This document shows, piece by piece, positions 16,962-24,466 of a DNA stretch of 64,000 nt. Position numbers and translations under genes: made by a program. Source of the DNA: a bacterium (GTDB taxonomy: Bacteria; Oederibacteriota; Muellerivitia; Muellerivitales; Muellerivitaceae); the NCBI GenBank assembly GCA_035549195.1, contig DASZRK010000040.1, positions 47,914-111,913 of the forward strand, given 5' to 3'. Below the pieces are notes generated by a model. That model was not told the origin of the DNA, searched no databases, and saw only the letters and a program-made list of their open reading frames with translations. Each line of letters begins with the position of its first letter. The stretch's first letter is position 1.

Positions 16962-17930
16962 ATGAAGAAGATCTCCGTCGAGTCCTTTTTCCAGCAATCC
17001 AAGGAACGTCTCCGCCTGACGCCGGTCGTCGAGGAAGGCATGGGCGACCGCTACATCGTCTCCGTCGACATCAACCGCATGGGAATGGCCCTCACCGGTT
17101 ATCTCAAATGGTTCCCCCATGAGCGGCTGCAGATCCTCGGCAAGACCGAGATCCACTACCTCAAGACCCTCAAACCCGCCCAGCGCAAGAAGATCCTCAC
17201 GACCCTCATGTCCTACCGCTTGCCCTGCGTGGTGGTGACCCACAAGATGGCGGTCCCCAAGGAAATGCTGGAGGAGGCCCGCAAGCACAAGATCCCGGTC
17301 CTTTCCACCCCGACCCCGACCACCAAGTTCGTCTCCGAGATCTCGGTCTTCCTCGAGGAGGAATTCGCGCCCGAGACCACCATCCACGGCACCCTGCTGG
17401 ACGTCTATGGGGTGGGCATCCTCCTTTTGGGCGATTCGGGCATCGGCAAGAGCGAGTGCGCGCTGGACCTGGTGGAGCGGGGCCACCGCCTGGTGGCCGA
17501 CGACCTGGTCTACATCAAACGGCTGGCCAACCGCATCCTCATGGGGGCCCGCTCCGAGATCATCAAGCACCACATGGAGATCCGGGGCCTGGGGATCATC
17601 AACGTGGAGAGCCTCTTCGGCGTGGGCGCCATCCGCGACAAGAAGCGCATCGAGCTGGTCATCCGGCTGGAGGAATGGGACAACAAGAAGGAATACGACC
17701 GGCTCGGCCTCACTCCCTCCACCCACAAGATCTTCGACGTGGAGATCCCCATGTTCCTCATTCCGGTCCGCCCGGGCCGGAACTTGGCCGTCATCATCGA
17801 AGTGGCCGCCATGAACAACCGCCTCATGAAGCTGGGATACTTCACCGCCCAGGAGTTCGCCGACCGGGTCACCCGGATCATGGCGGATGAGAAGGGCCGG
17901 GGCCTGCCCGGCAGCAAGGCCGCCGACTGA
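16962..17930 (+). CDS. hprK: HPr kinase/phosphorylase
   Basis: A 322-residue protein with an N-terminal domain (about 1-130) and a C-terminal kinase domain with P-loop GDSGIGKS (157-164), preceded by IHGTLLDVYG with His142 and followed by RLVADDLV. The family signature near 200-220 (MEIRGLGIINVESLFG) is intact. It phosphorylates and dephosphorylates HPr on the regulatory serine; the HPr here has that serine. Its stop overlaps the next start (TGATG). Full-length and probably active. Confidence 0.95.
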   Translation: MKKISVESFFQQSKERLRLTPVVEEGMGDRYIVSVDINRMGMALTGYLKWFPHERLQILGKTEIHYLKTLKPAQRKKILTTLMSYRLPCVVVTHKMAVPKEMLEEARKHKIPVLSTPTPTTKFVSEISVFLEEEFAPETTIHGTLLDVYGVGILLLGDSGIGKSECALDLVERGHRLVADDLVYIKRLANRILMGARSEIIKHHMEIRGLGIINVESLFGVGAIRDKKRIELVIRLEEWDNKKEYDRLGLTPSTHKIFDVEIPMFLIPVRPGRNLAVIIEVAAMNNRLMKLGYFTAQEFADRVTRIMADEKGRGLPGSKAAD

Positions 17931-19198
17931 TGCTTGGTCCCACCTGGTTCTTTCCCGGCCTTCGCCTCAAGCGTTGGGTCATCCTGTTGCTCCTTTCGAT
18001 CGTGGTCCTTTACGTCGGTTTCTCCGGCGTCATCAGTCCCCACACCGGCGGCATCGCCATCCATCCCGCCCTCTTCAGCGAGGTGGAGAGCCACCTGAAA
18101 CACCTGAAGTTCGTCGATTATTTCGCCATAGCCCTGGGGGTTTGGGGCATCTGGATGGCCGTCGGGCGCCTCCAGTTCTCCATGGTGACCATGTACGCCC
18201 CGGCCCGGGAGAAAGAATTCCTCAGCCAGGCCCTCCAGAAGAGCCGCCTCAAGCGCGGGCCCCGCATCGTGGCCATCGGGGGAGGAACGGGGCTGCCCAA
18301 CGTCCTTTCCAGCCTCAAGAACTACACGACGAACCTCACCGCGGTGGTGACCGTGGCCGACGATGGGGGAAGCTCGGGCCGGCTGCGCCGGGATTTCGGG
18401 ACGCCGCCCCCGGGCGACATCCGCAATTGCATCGTGGCCCTGTCCGACCAGGAGACCCTGCTCAAGGAACTCTTCCAATACCGGTTCAGGGGCCACGGCG
18501 ACCTCAAGGGCCACAGCTTCGGGAACCTCTTCATCACCGTCATGAAGGAGATCACGGGGGACTTCGGCCGGGCGGTGGAGGAATCCAGCCGGGTCCTGGC
18601 CACCCGCGGTACCGTCATGCCGGTCACCTTCGACCCCATGACCCTCCAGGCCAAGCTCACCAACGGACGGGTGGTGACGGGCGAGTCCCAGGTGCCCCTG
18701 GCCAAGGCCCCCATCGAACGGATGATGCTCAAGGAGAAAAAGGTCCGACCCAATCCGGAGGTCCTCAAGGCCATCCTGGAGGCCGATGCCATCGTGCTGG
18801 GCCCGGGAAGCCTCTATACCTCGGTCATTCCCAACCTGCTGATCCCCGAGGTGGCCGAGACCATCGCCTTGTCCCGGGCGGTCAAGGTCTACGTCTGCAA
18901 CGTCATGACCCAACCCGGCGAGACCGACCGGATGACGGTGGCCGACCACGTGAAGGCCCTCTTCCGCCATACGGGCCCGGGGTTCGTCCACTATGTCATC
19001 GCCAACAAGGAGCGGGTCCCCGCCAACCTGCTGGCCCGATATGAGAGTTACGGACAGGAACCGGTGACGGTGGACGAGGAGGCCCTCCACGCCCTGGGGG
19101 TCCAGTTGCGCCGGGCCAACCTGCTGGACCAGAACGACTACGTGCGCCACAACCCCGAAAAACTGGGCCGGGCCATCATCCGCCTGCTGGTCATGTAG
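17930..19198 (+). CDS. yvcK: YvcK/CofD-like gluconeogenesis factor with N-terminal membrane anchor
   Basis: A 422-residue protein. Residues ~14-33 and ~63-80 are hydrophobic helices. The YvcK fold begins near residue 110 (IVAIGGGTGLPN), followed by VADDGGSSGRLRRDF, GDIRNCIVALSD and LGPGSLYTSVIPNLL, the family's UDP-sugar-binding blocks. In other bacteria YvcK binds UDP-sugars and supports growth on gluconeogenic carbon and cell-wall regulation. The CofD-like fold is complete. Overlap with hprK by one base indicates translational coupling. Confidence 0.9.
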   Translation: MLGPTWFFPGLRLKRWVILLLLSIVVLYVGFSGVISPHTGGIAIHPALFSEVESHLKHLKFVDYFAIALGVWGIWMAVGRLQFSMVTMYAPAREKEFLSQALQKSRLKRGPRIVAIGGGTGLPNVLSSLKNYTTNLTAVVTVADDGGSSGRLRRDFGTPPPGDIRNCIVALSDQETLLKELFQYRFRGHGDLKGHSFGNLFITVMKEITGDFGRAVEESSRVLATRGTVMPVTFDPMTLQAKLTNGRVVTGESQVPLAKAPIERMMLKEKKVRPNPEVLKAILEADAIVLGPGSLYTSVIPNLLIPEVAETIALSRAVKVYVCNVMTQPGETDRMTVADHVKALFRHTGPGFVHYVIANKERVPANLLARYESYGQEPVTVDEEALHALGVQLRRANLLDQNDYVRHNPEKLGRAIIRLLVM

Positions 19199-19221
19199 CC
19201 ATTCCCCTGGAAAATCCATGA

Positions 19222-19247
19222 AAGGCCCCGCTTCCGGGCCTTGTTTC
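19222..19247 (+). terminator. Rho-independent-like terminator after yvcK
   Basis: AAGGCCC (19222-19228) pairs perfectly with GGGCCTT (19236-19242) around a 7-base loop and is followed by GTTT. It lies 23 bases after the yvcK stop, so it likely ends the hpf-ptsN-hprK-yvcK transcript before the PTS genes. The T-tract is short. Confidence 0.6.
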
Positions 19248-19317
19248 GGTTGATATCGCGGGGGTTTCTTTCTAACCTTTTGTCCTGTATCCGTTGTTGC
19301 TTCCCAAAGGAGATGGA

Positions 19318-19719
19318 ATGACCGGTGTGGTCGTCGCGACCCATGGTGAGTTCGGCAAGGCCCTCTTGGGGACCTTGGGGACCATCCTGGGGGTCCCGGA
19401 GGGTTTCCGGGCCGTGTCCTTGGAGGCCCAGGAAGGCCTGGAGGAATTCCTCGCCAAGGTGACCGCCGCCCTGGACCAAGTGGACCCCGGGAAGAAGGGG
19501 GCGGTGCTGCTGGTGGACCTTTTCGGGGGGACCCCCTTCAACGTGGGGCTCCGCCTGGCCCAAGAGCGCCCCTTGCAGGTCGTGACGGGCATCAACCTGG
19601 CCATGTTGATCCAGGCGGCTTCCCGCTGGGAGGACCTGGACCCTCCCGCCCTCGCCCAAGAGGTCCAAAAGTCCGCCCGGGAAGGCATCCTCACTTCCCA
19701 GGAGATCATCAAGAAATAA
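19318..19719 (+). CDS. PTS mannose-family EIIA component
   Basis: 133 residues from ATG 19318 with AAAGGAG at 19304-19310. The active-site His9 lies in VVVATHGEFG, and LLVDLFGGTPFN is the second family signature. It accepts phosphate from HPr and passes it to EIIB. EIIB follows after 2 bases. The sugar is not identifiable from sequence; the GH57 enzyme in the same cluster points to glucose or oligosaccharide-derived substrates, or the system may be mainly regulatory. Confidence 0.92.
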   Translation: MTGVVVATHGEFGKALLGTLGTILGVPEGFRAVSLEAQEGLEEFLAKVTAALDQVDPGKKGAVLLVDLFGGTPFNVGLRLAQERPLQVVTGINLAMLIQAASRWEDLDPPALAQEVQKSAREGILTSQEIIKK

Positions 19720-19721
19720 CC

Positions 19722-20210
19722 ATGGATATCCAACTCCTTCGAATCGACGACCGGCTCATCCACGGACAAGTGGTGGTGGGGTGGGTCAAGGCCCTGGGGA
19801 TCCAGCGGTTGGTCGTGGTCAACGATCCCATCGCCGGCAACAGCATGCAACGGACCCTCATGGAAATGGCGGTCCCTTCCGGGCTCAAGGTGAGCTTTTT
19901 CTCGGTGGCCGAAGCCGCCCAGAAGTGCCGGGAGGACATGGGCCCTGAAAAGGCCCTGCTCCTTTTCTCCAATCCCAAGGATGTGCTGGCCTACCTGGGA
20001 GCGGGGGGCACCGTTTCCTCCATCAACGTGGGCGGGATGCATTATTGCGAGGGCAAACAACAGGTCAGCAAGACGGTCTGTGTGAGCCCCGAGGACGTGG
20101 GGGCGCTCGTTCAACTGAGGAAAATGGGCGTGGAATTGGAGGTCCGGGCCGTGCCCGGGGACACCAAGGAAATGCTCGAGAAGTTCATCCCCGACCTGAA
20201 AGGCCTCTAA
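19722..20210 (+). CDS. PTS mannose/fructose/sorbose-family EIIB component
   Basis: A 162-residue EIIB with the phosphorylated His14 in LRIDDRLIHGQV, the defining sorbose/mannose EIIB motif. The rest is the expected Rossmann-like fold, with LLLFSNPKDVLAYL and NVGGMHYCEGKQQVSK segments. Full length for a stand-alone EIIB. It is separated from EIIC/EIID by the GH57 gene, which is unusual. Confidence 0.93.
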   Translation: MDIQLLRIDDRLIHGQVVVGWVKALGIQRLVVVNDPIAGNSMQRTLMEMAVPSGLKVSFFSVAEAAQKCREDMGPEKALLLFSNPKDVLAYLGAGGTVSSINVGGMHYCEGKQQVSKTVCVSPEDVGALVQLRKMGVELEVRAVPGDTKEMLEKFIPDLKGL

Positions 20211-20221
20211 GGCAAAAGGCC

Positions 20222-20295
20222 TTTTTTCACCGCGAAGACGCGAAGGCGGTGAAAAAAGCGTTTGGACAACTTCTTTTTCTTCGCTTCTTCGCGGT
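20222..20295 (+). repeat. Palindromic element with two overlapping inverted repeats
   Basis: The first dyad, TTTTTTCACCGC (20222-20233) with its perfect complement at 20246-20257, could form a terminator-like hairpin after EIIB. A second, wider dyad pairs 20229-20245 with 20279-20295 over 17 bases with one mismatch (core ACCGCGAAGA). The two arms share bases, so only one hairpin can form at a time. The wide dyad resembles a dispersed intergenic repeat family known from other bacteria. No coding potential. Confidence 0.65.
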
Positions 20296-20324
20296 CATGG
20301 TTCTCATTCTTTGAAGGGGTTCAA

Positions 20325-22490
20325 ATGAAAAAGGTCAATTTCATCTTCGGCGTGCATAACCACCAGCCCGTCGGCAACTTCGGCCAGGTCTTCGAGGCCC
20401 TTTATCACCAATCCTACGAGCCTTTCCTGCACATCCTCCACCGCCACCCCAAGGTCAAATGCACTTTCCATGTGACCGGGCCTCTCCTGGAATGGCTGGA
20501 GGCGAACCGCCCGGCCTATTTCAAGATGCTCAAGGAGATGGCGCAAAGGGGGCAGGTCGAGTTCTTCACCGGCGGCATGTACGAACCCATCCTGTCCATC
20601 CTGCCCGACCGGGATAAGCTGGGCCAGATCCGCATGCTCACCGATTATCTGAAGGAACACTTCCAGGTCGAGCCCCAAGGCATGTGGACGGCGGAGAGGG
20701 TCTGGGAACCCCACCTGACCAAGAGCCTGGCCGAGGCGGGGGTGAAATACATCGTGATGGACGACGCCCATTTCAAGGCGGCGGGCCTGCGCGAGGACCA
20801 GACCTTCGGCTATTACCTCATGGAAGAACAGGGCCTCACCGCCGGGGTCTTCCCGATCTCGGAAAAGATGCGCTACCTGGTGCCGTTCCGGGCGGTGGAG
20901 GAGACCCTGGACTACCTGCGTTCGGTGGCCACCGAGGAAGGCGACCGGGCGGTCGTGCTGATGGACGACGGCGAGAAGTTCGGGGGTTGGCCCGATACCT
21001 ATAAATGGGTCTATGAGGAGGGGTGGCTGGAGCGGTTCTTCAACGCCCTGGAACAGAACGGCGATTGGATCCACGTGACCACCTTCGCCGAGTACGCGAA
21101 AGCCCATGCCCCCCTGGGGAACCTGAACCTCCCGACCGGCTCCTATTCGGAGATGGGGGAATGGTCCCTGCCCGCCGACGCCGCCGAGGAGTTCGAGCAT
21201 ATCCGCCACGAAGTGCGGGACCGGGGCGAGATGCCCCGGTTCGACCGATACCTCAAGGGCGGTTTCTGGCGGAACTTCCTGGCGAAATACGATGAGAGCA
21301 ACCAGATGCACAAGAAACTGTTGTGGGTCTCGGCCAAGGTCGAGGCGGCCCGGGAACGCCTGGGCAAAAAGGCGACCCCGAAGCAAAAGGCGGTCCTGGC
21401 CCAGGCCACCCAGGCCCTTTACCGGGGTGAATGCAACTGTCCCTACTGGCATGGCGTCTTCGGCGGGCTCTACCTCAACCACCTGCGCTTCGCCGTCTAT
21501 CGCGAGTTCATCGAGGCGGAGAAGGCCGCTGAAAGCCTGCTGCCCCCACCCCCCTTCGGCCTCCGGGTCCTGGAGACCGATTTCAACAAGGATGGAAAGG
21601 ACGAGATCGTGCTGGAAAGCGATGGGTACCACGCGGTGCTGGAGCCCGGGACCGGCGGGGTCCTGACCGAACTGGACTACCTCCCCAAGCCCATCAACCT
21701 GAGCGATACCTTGACCCGCCGTAAGGAGGCCTATCACGGCAAGCTCCTGACGGCCGCCAACCAAGCCCAGGCCCAGGGCGGGGTGGCCAGCATCCACGAC
21801 ATGGTCCGCATGAAGGAACCCGACCTCGACAAGAAGCTCTTCTACGACCAGGCGCGCCGGGCGAGCTTGACCGAGCATTTCACCGCTCCCGGCACGGGGG
21901 TGGAGGCGCTCCTGACCCAGCGTTTCGAGGAATGGGGCGATTTCCGGAAAAGCCCCTTCCTTTCCAAGGTCCAGGCGCCCAAGAAGAAAGGCCAGCCCGC
22001 CCGGGTGGACCTGTCCCGCGATGGCCGGGTCATGGGCGAATCCCTGGGATTGGAGAAGCGCCTCGCCTTCAAGCCGGGCGACTTCGACCTCAAGGCCCAG
22101 TACCGCCTGGAGAACAAGGGGGGGCGCCTCCTGGAGTTCCGGTTCTTCATCGAATGGAACCTGACCCTCCTGGCCGGGGACGCACCCGACCGCAACTACT
22201 TCGTCGAAGGCCACACCCTGGCGGATTCCCGCATGGTGAGCGTGGGCGAGGAAAAGAACGTGACGGCCATGGGCCTTCGCGACGGATGGCTGGAGTTGGA
22301 GGCTCTTTTCAAGACCGAGAAGCCGGCCTTGTTCTTCCGCTACCCCGTTGAGACCATCTCCCAATCCGAAGGGGGGTTCGAGAAGGTCTATCAGGGTTCC
22401 TGCCTGCTCCTGGGCTGGGATGTCCAATTGGCCCCGGGCCAGTCCTTCGAGACGACCGTGACGACCCAGTTGAAAGGGTGGCGCCCGTGA
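20325..22490 (+). CDS. GH57 4-alpha-glucanotransferase/alpha-amylase
   Basis: 721 residues from ATG 20325 with GAAGGGG at 20313-20319. GH57 motifs in order: HQP (13-15), GGMYEP (83-88), AERVWEP with nucleophile Glu124, and MDDGEKFG with acid/base Asp215. These sit one residue off the catalytic Glu123/Asp214 of the Thermococcus litoralis 4-alpha-glucanotransferase. The C-terminal half (from ~400) is the beta-sandwich DUF1926-type domain, so the whole protein matches the long glucanotransferase form. No signal peptide, so it remodels maltodextrin or glycogen in the cytosol. It lies inside a mannose-family PTS cluster. Confidence 0.9.
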   Translation: MKKVNFIFGVHNHQPVGNFGQVFEALYHQSYEPFLHILHRHPKVKCTFHVTGPLLEWLEANRPAYFKMLKEMAQRGQVEFFTGGMYEPILSILPDRDKLGQIRMLTDYLKEHFQVEPQGMWTAERVWEPHLTKSLAEAGVKYIVMDDAHFKAAGLREDQTFGYYLMEEQGLTAGVFPISEKMRYLVPFRAVEETLDYLRSVATEEGDRAVVLMDDGEKFGGWPDTYKWVYEEGWLERFFNALEQNGDWIHVTTFAEYAKAHAPLGNLNLPTGSYSEMGEWSLPADAAEEFEHIRHEVRDRGEMPRFDRYLKGGFWRNFLAKYDESNQMHKKLLWVSAKVEAARERLGKKATPKQKAVLAQATQALYRGECNCPYWHGVFGGLYLNHLRFAVYREFIEAEKAAESLLPPPPFGLRVLETDFNKDGKDEIVLESDGYHAVLEPGTGGVLTELDYLPKPINLSDTLTRRKEAYHGKLLTAANQAQAQGGVASIHDMVRMKEPDLDKKLFYDQARRASLTEHFTAPGTGVEALLTQRFEEWGDFRKSPFLSKVQAPKKKGQPARVDLSRDGRVMGESLGLEKRLAFKPGDFDLKAQYRLENKGGRLLEFRFFIEWNLTLLAGDAPDRNYFVEGHTLADSRMVSVGEEKNVTAMGLRDGWLELEALFKTEKPALFFRYPVETISQSEGGFEKVYQGSCLLLGWDVQLAPGQSFETTVTTQLKGWRP

Positions 22491-23272
22491 TGATGGAACA
22501 CGGCCTGTGGGTCGCCCTGGTCCTGGCCTTCCTGAGCCTGGACCAGACGGCCTTCGGCCAATTCATGGTTTCGCGGCCCATCGTCACCGGACCCGTCGTG
22601 GGCTGGCTGCTGGGCCGGCCGGACATCGGCCTAGAACTGGGCGCCTTGATCGAGCTCATCTGGATCAACGACCTTCCCGTCGGGGCCCACCTGCCGCTGG
22701 ACCTGACCATGCTCTCGGGAACGACCGTCGCCCTGGCCTGCGAGCTTTCCAAGACCTCCCAGCCGGAAGCGGTCATGACCTTCGCCCTCGGGGTGGCCAT
22801 CCCGCTGGCCCTGGGGAGCACGGAGGTGGAGATCCTGCTCCGTAAGTTCCACGTCCGATGGCTCCATTTCGCCCAACGCATGGCCTTCAACGGACACCTG
22901 CAGACCTTTGAATGGATCAATTACCTGGTGCTGGCCCAGCAATGGGTGAAGGGATTCCTGGTCTCGCTGGCCTGCCTGACGCTGGCCCATTGGAGCTCCC
23001 ACCTCTACGGGATCCTGGGGCAGGTCCTAGAGGGCCGGGTCCTGGAGGGCTTCTATTACGCCCATTGGCTCCTGTTGGCCCTGGGCTGTTCGGCGGTCAT
23101 CGACCTGTTGGTGGAACGCAAGAACGCGCCGGTCCTCTTCCTTTCCATCGGCGCCATCCTGACCCTGGCGGTCTTTTCGACCCTGCCGGGCATCTACCTG
23201 GTGGCCATCGCCCTGGTGGCCGGGTTCTTCCTCATCCTTTACTTCGCCAGCCGGGGGGAGGGGAACCGATGA
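22490..23272 (+). CDS. PTS mannose-family EIIC permease component
   Basis: About 260 residues. ATG 22490 overlaps the GH57 stop (TGATG); ATG 22493 is an alternative. The protein is strongly hydrophobic with about 7-8 segments. The N-terminal LDQTAFGQFMVSRPIVTGPVVGWLLG and the ALIELIWINDLPVGAHLP segment are typical EIIC-Man blocks. With EIID it forms the membrane channel. Its stop overlaps the EIID start (ATGA). Confidence 0.9.
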   Translation: MMEHGLWVALVLAFLSLDQTAFGQFMVSRPIVTGPVVGWLLGRPDIGLELGALIELIWINDLPVGAHLPLDLTMLSGTTVALACELSKTSQPEAVMTFALGVAIPLALGSTEVEILLRKFHVRWLHFAQRMAFNGHLQTFEWINYLVLAQQWVKGFLVSLACLTLAHWSSHLYGILGQVLEGRVLEGFYYAHWLLLALGCSAVIDLLVERKNAPVLFLSIGAILTLAVFSTLPGIYLVAIALVAGFFLILYFASRGEGNR

Positions 23273-24117
23273 GCGCGGCCAAGGCTTCCGGACCGGCGAA
23301 GGTGACATGGCTGGACCTGGCCAAATGTTTCCTGCGCCAGTTCCACCTGCAGGTGTTATGGAACTACGAACGCTACTTGAGCTATGGGGTCACCTTTTTC
23401 CTGCTTCCGGTGCTCAAGAAGGCCTACAAGGACCCGGCGGACCGCGCCCAGGCCATGACCCGGCACCTGGAATACTTCAACACCCACCCCTACATGGCCT
23501 CCTTCGTGTTGGGGGCGGTGCTCAAGATGGAGGAGGAGAAACAGGGACTGCCGCCCGCCCAGCAAAAGCAGAAGGAGGAGGAGATCAGCGCCCTCAAAGT
23601 AGGGATGATGGGTCCCATCGCCGCCATGGGGGACAACCTTTTCTGGGCCACCATCCGCCCCTATTGCGCCCTCATTGCCGTCACCCTGGTCATTTCCAGG
23701 TCCTTCCCGGTCGAGGGGCAGTTCTGGATCATGCCCCTGCTTTTCCTGTCGGTCTACAACATCGGGCATGTGGGACTGCGCCTGGTGGGCTTCCTCCAGG
23801 GCTACCGCATGGGGGACCAGGTGGTCCTCTCCTTGCGCAAATTCGGGTTCCAAGAAGCGATCCGGGGTTTGCGCCTGGCCTCCATCCTGCTGTTGGGCGT
23901 GTTGATCGTTTTCGTGAACCTTTCCATCCCGGGGACCCAGGTGGGGCTTTTCCTCCTGCGGCTGGCCTTCTTCACGGCCATCGTAGGGCTCTTCACCTTC
24001 GCCCTCCACCGCAAGATCAGTCCCAGCCAGATGTTCTACGCGGTGGTCCTGTTCGCCTTGATGCTGGCTTTTTGGCCCCTTTTGAGCGGCCATGGCGCGC
24101 CGCCGGGGGCGCCTTGA
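23269..24117 (+). CDS. PTS mannose-family EIID component
   Basis: 282 residues from ATG 23269. Typical EIID features are FLRQFHLQVLWNYER near the start, YFNTHPYMASFVLGAVLKMEEE, and KVGMMGPIAAMGDNLFW, the conserved region with the GDN turn. Several C-terminal membrane helices follow. The presence of a separate EIID confirms the mannose class. The HPr gene follows after 67 bases. Confidence 0.93.
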   Translation: MSAAKASGPAKVTWLDLAKCFLRQFHLQVLWNYERYLSYGVTFFLLPVLKKAYKDPADRAQAMTRHLEYFNTHPYMASFVLGAVLKMEEEKQGLPPAQQKQKEEEISALKVGMMGPIAAMGDNLFWATIRPYCALIAVTLVISRSFPVEGQFWIMPLLFLSVYNIGHVGLRLVGFLQGYRMGDQVVLSLRKFGFQEAIRGLRLASILLLGVLIVFVNLSIPGTQVGLFLLRLAFFTAIVGLFTFALHRKISPSQMFYAVVLFALMLAFWPLLSGHGAPPGAP

Positions 24118-24184
24118 TGTTTTTTGGGGAGAAGGTCTTTGGGGGCCAAGTCGTGATTCGTTATCCTGTTGCAAAGAGGACCAC

Positions 24185-24457
24185 ATGAAAGTCACCGAAA
24201 AACTGCCGATCATCAACAAGCTGGGGCTCCACCTAAGGGCCGCCGCCGAATTGGTGAAAGTGGCCAATAAGTTCAAGAGCCAGGTCTTCATCCAGCACGG
24301 CATCCAGAACGTGAACGCCAAGAGCCTGATGGGGCTCATGACCCTGGCCGCGGCCAAGGGGACCGAGCTGGAGTTCACCATCGAGGGCGAGGACGCCAAG
24401 GACGCCATGACGGCCCTCCGGCAGCTTTTCGCCAACCGTTTCGGCGAAAAAGAGTAA
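24185..24457 (+). CDS. ptsH: Phosphocarrier protein HPr
   Basis: A 90-residue HPr from ATG 24185 with AGAGGA at 24175-24180. His16 in LGLHLRAAA is the PEP-dependent phosphorylation site; the usual GLHARPA is changed to GLHLRAA. Ser47 in NAKSLMGLMTLAA is the HPr kinase target. Both regulatory sites and hprK are present, so kinase-mediated control is possible. EI follows 9 bases later. Confidence 0.93.
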   Translation: MKVTEKLPIINKLGLHLRAAAELVKVANKFKSQVFIQHGIQNVNAKSLMGLMTLAAAKGTELEFTIEGEDAKDAMTALRQLFANRFGEKE

Positions 24458-24466
24458 GGAGCCCCT

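Noticed and set aside
20304..22427. A 707-codon open frame on the - strand opposite the GH57 gene
   Set aside because: It has no recognisable motif, and the + strand gene has full GH57 motifs and a ribosome binding site. High G+C often opens antisense frames; the same applies to long - strand frames at 369-2021, 2208-3428, 14141-15715 and 17510-19219.
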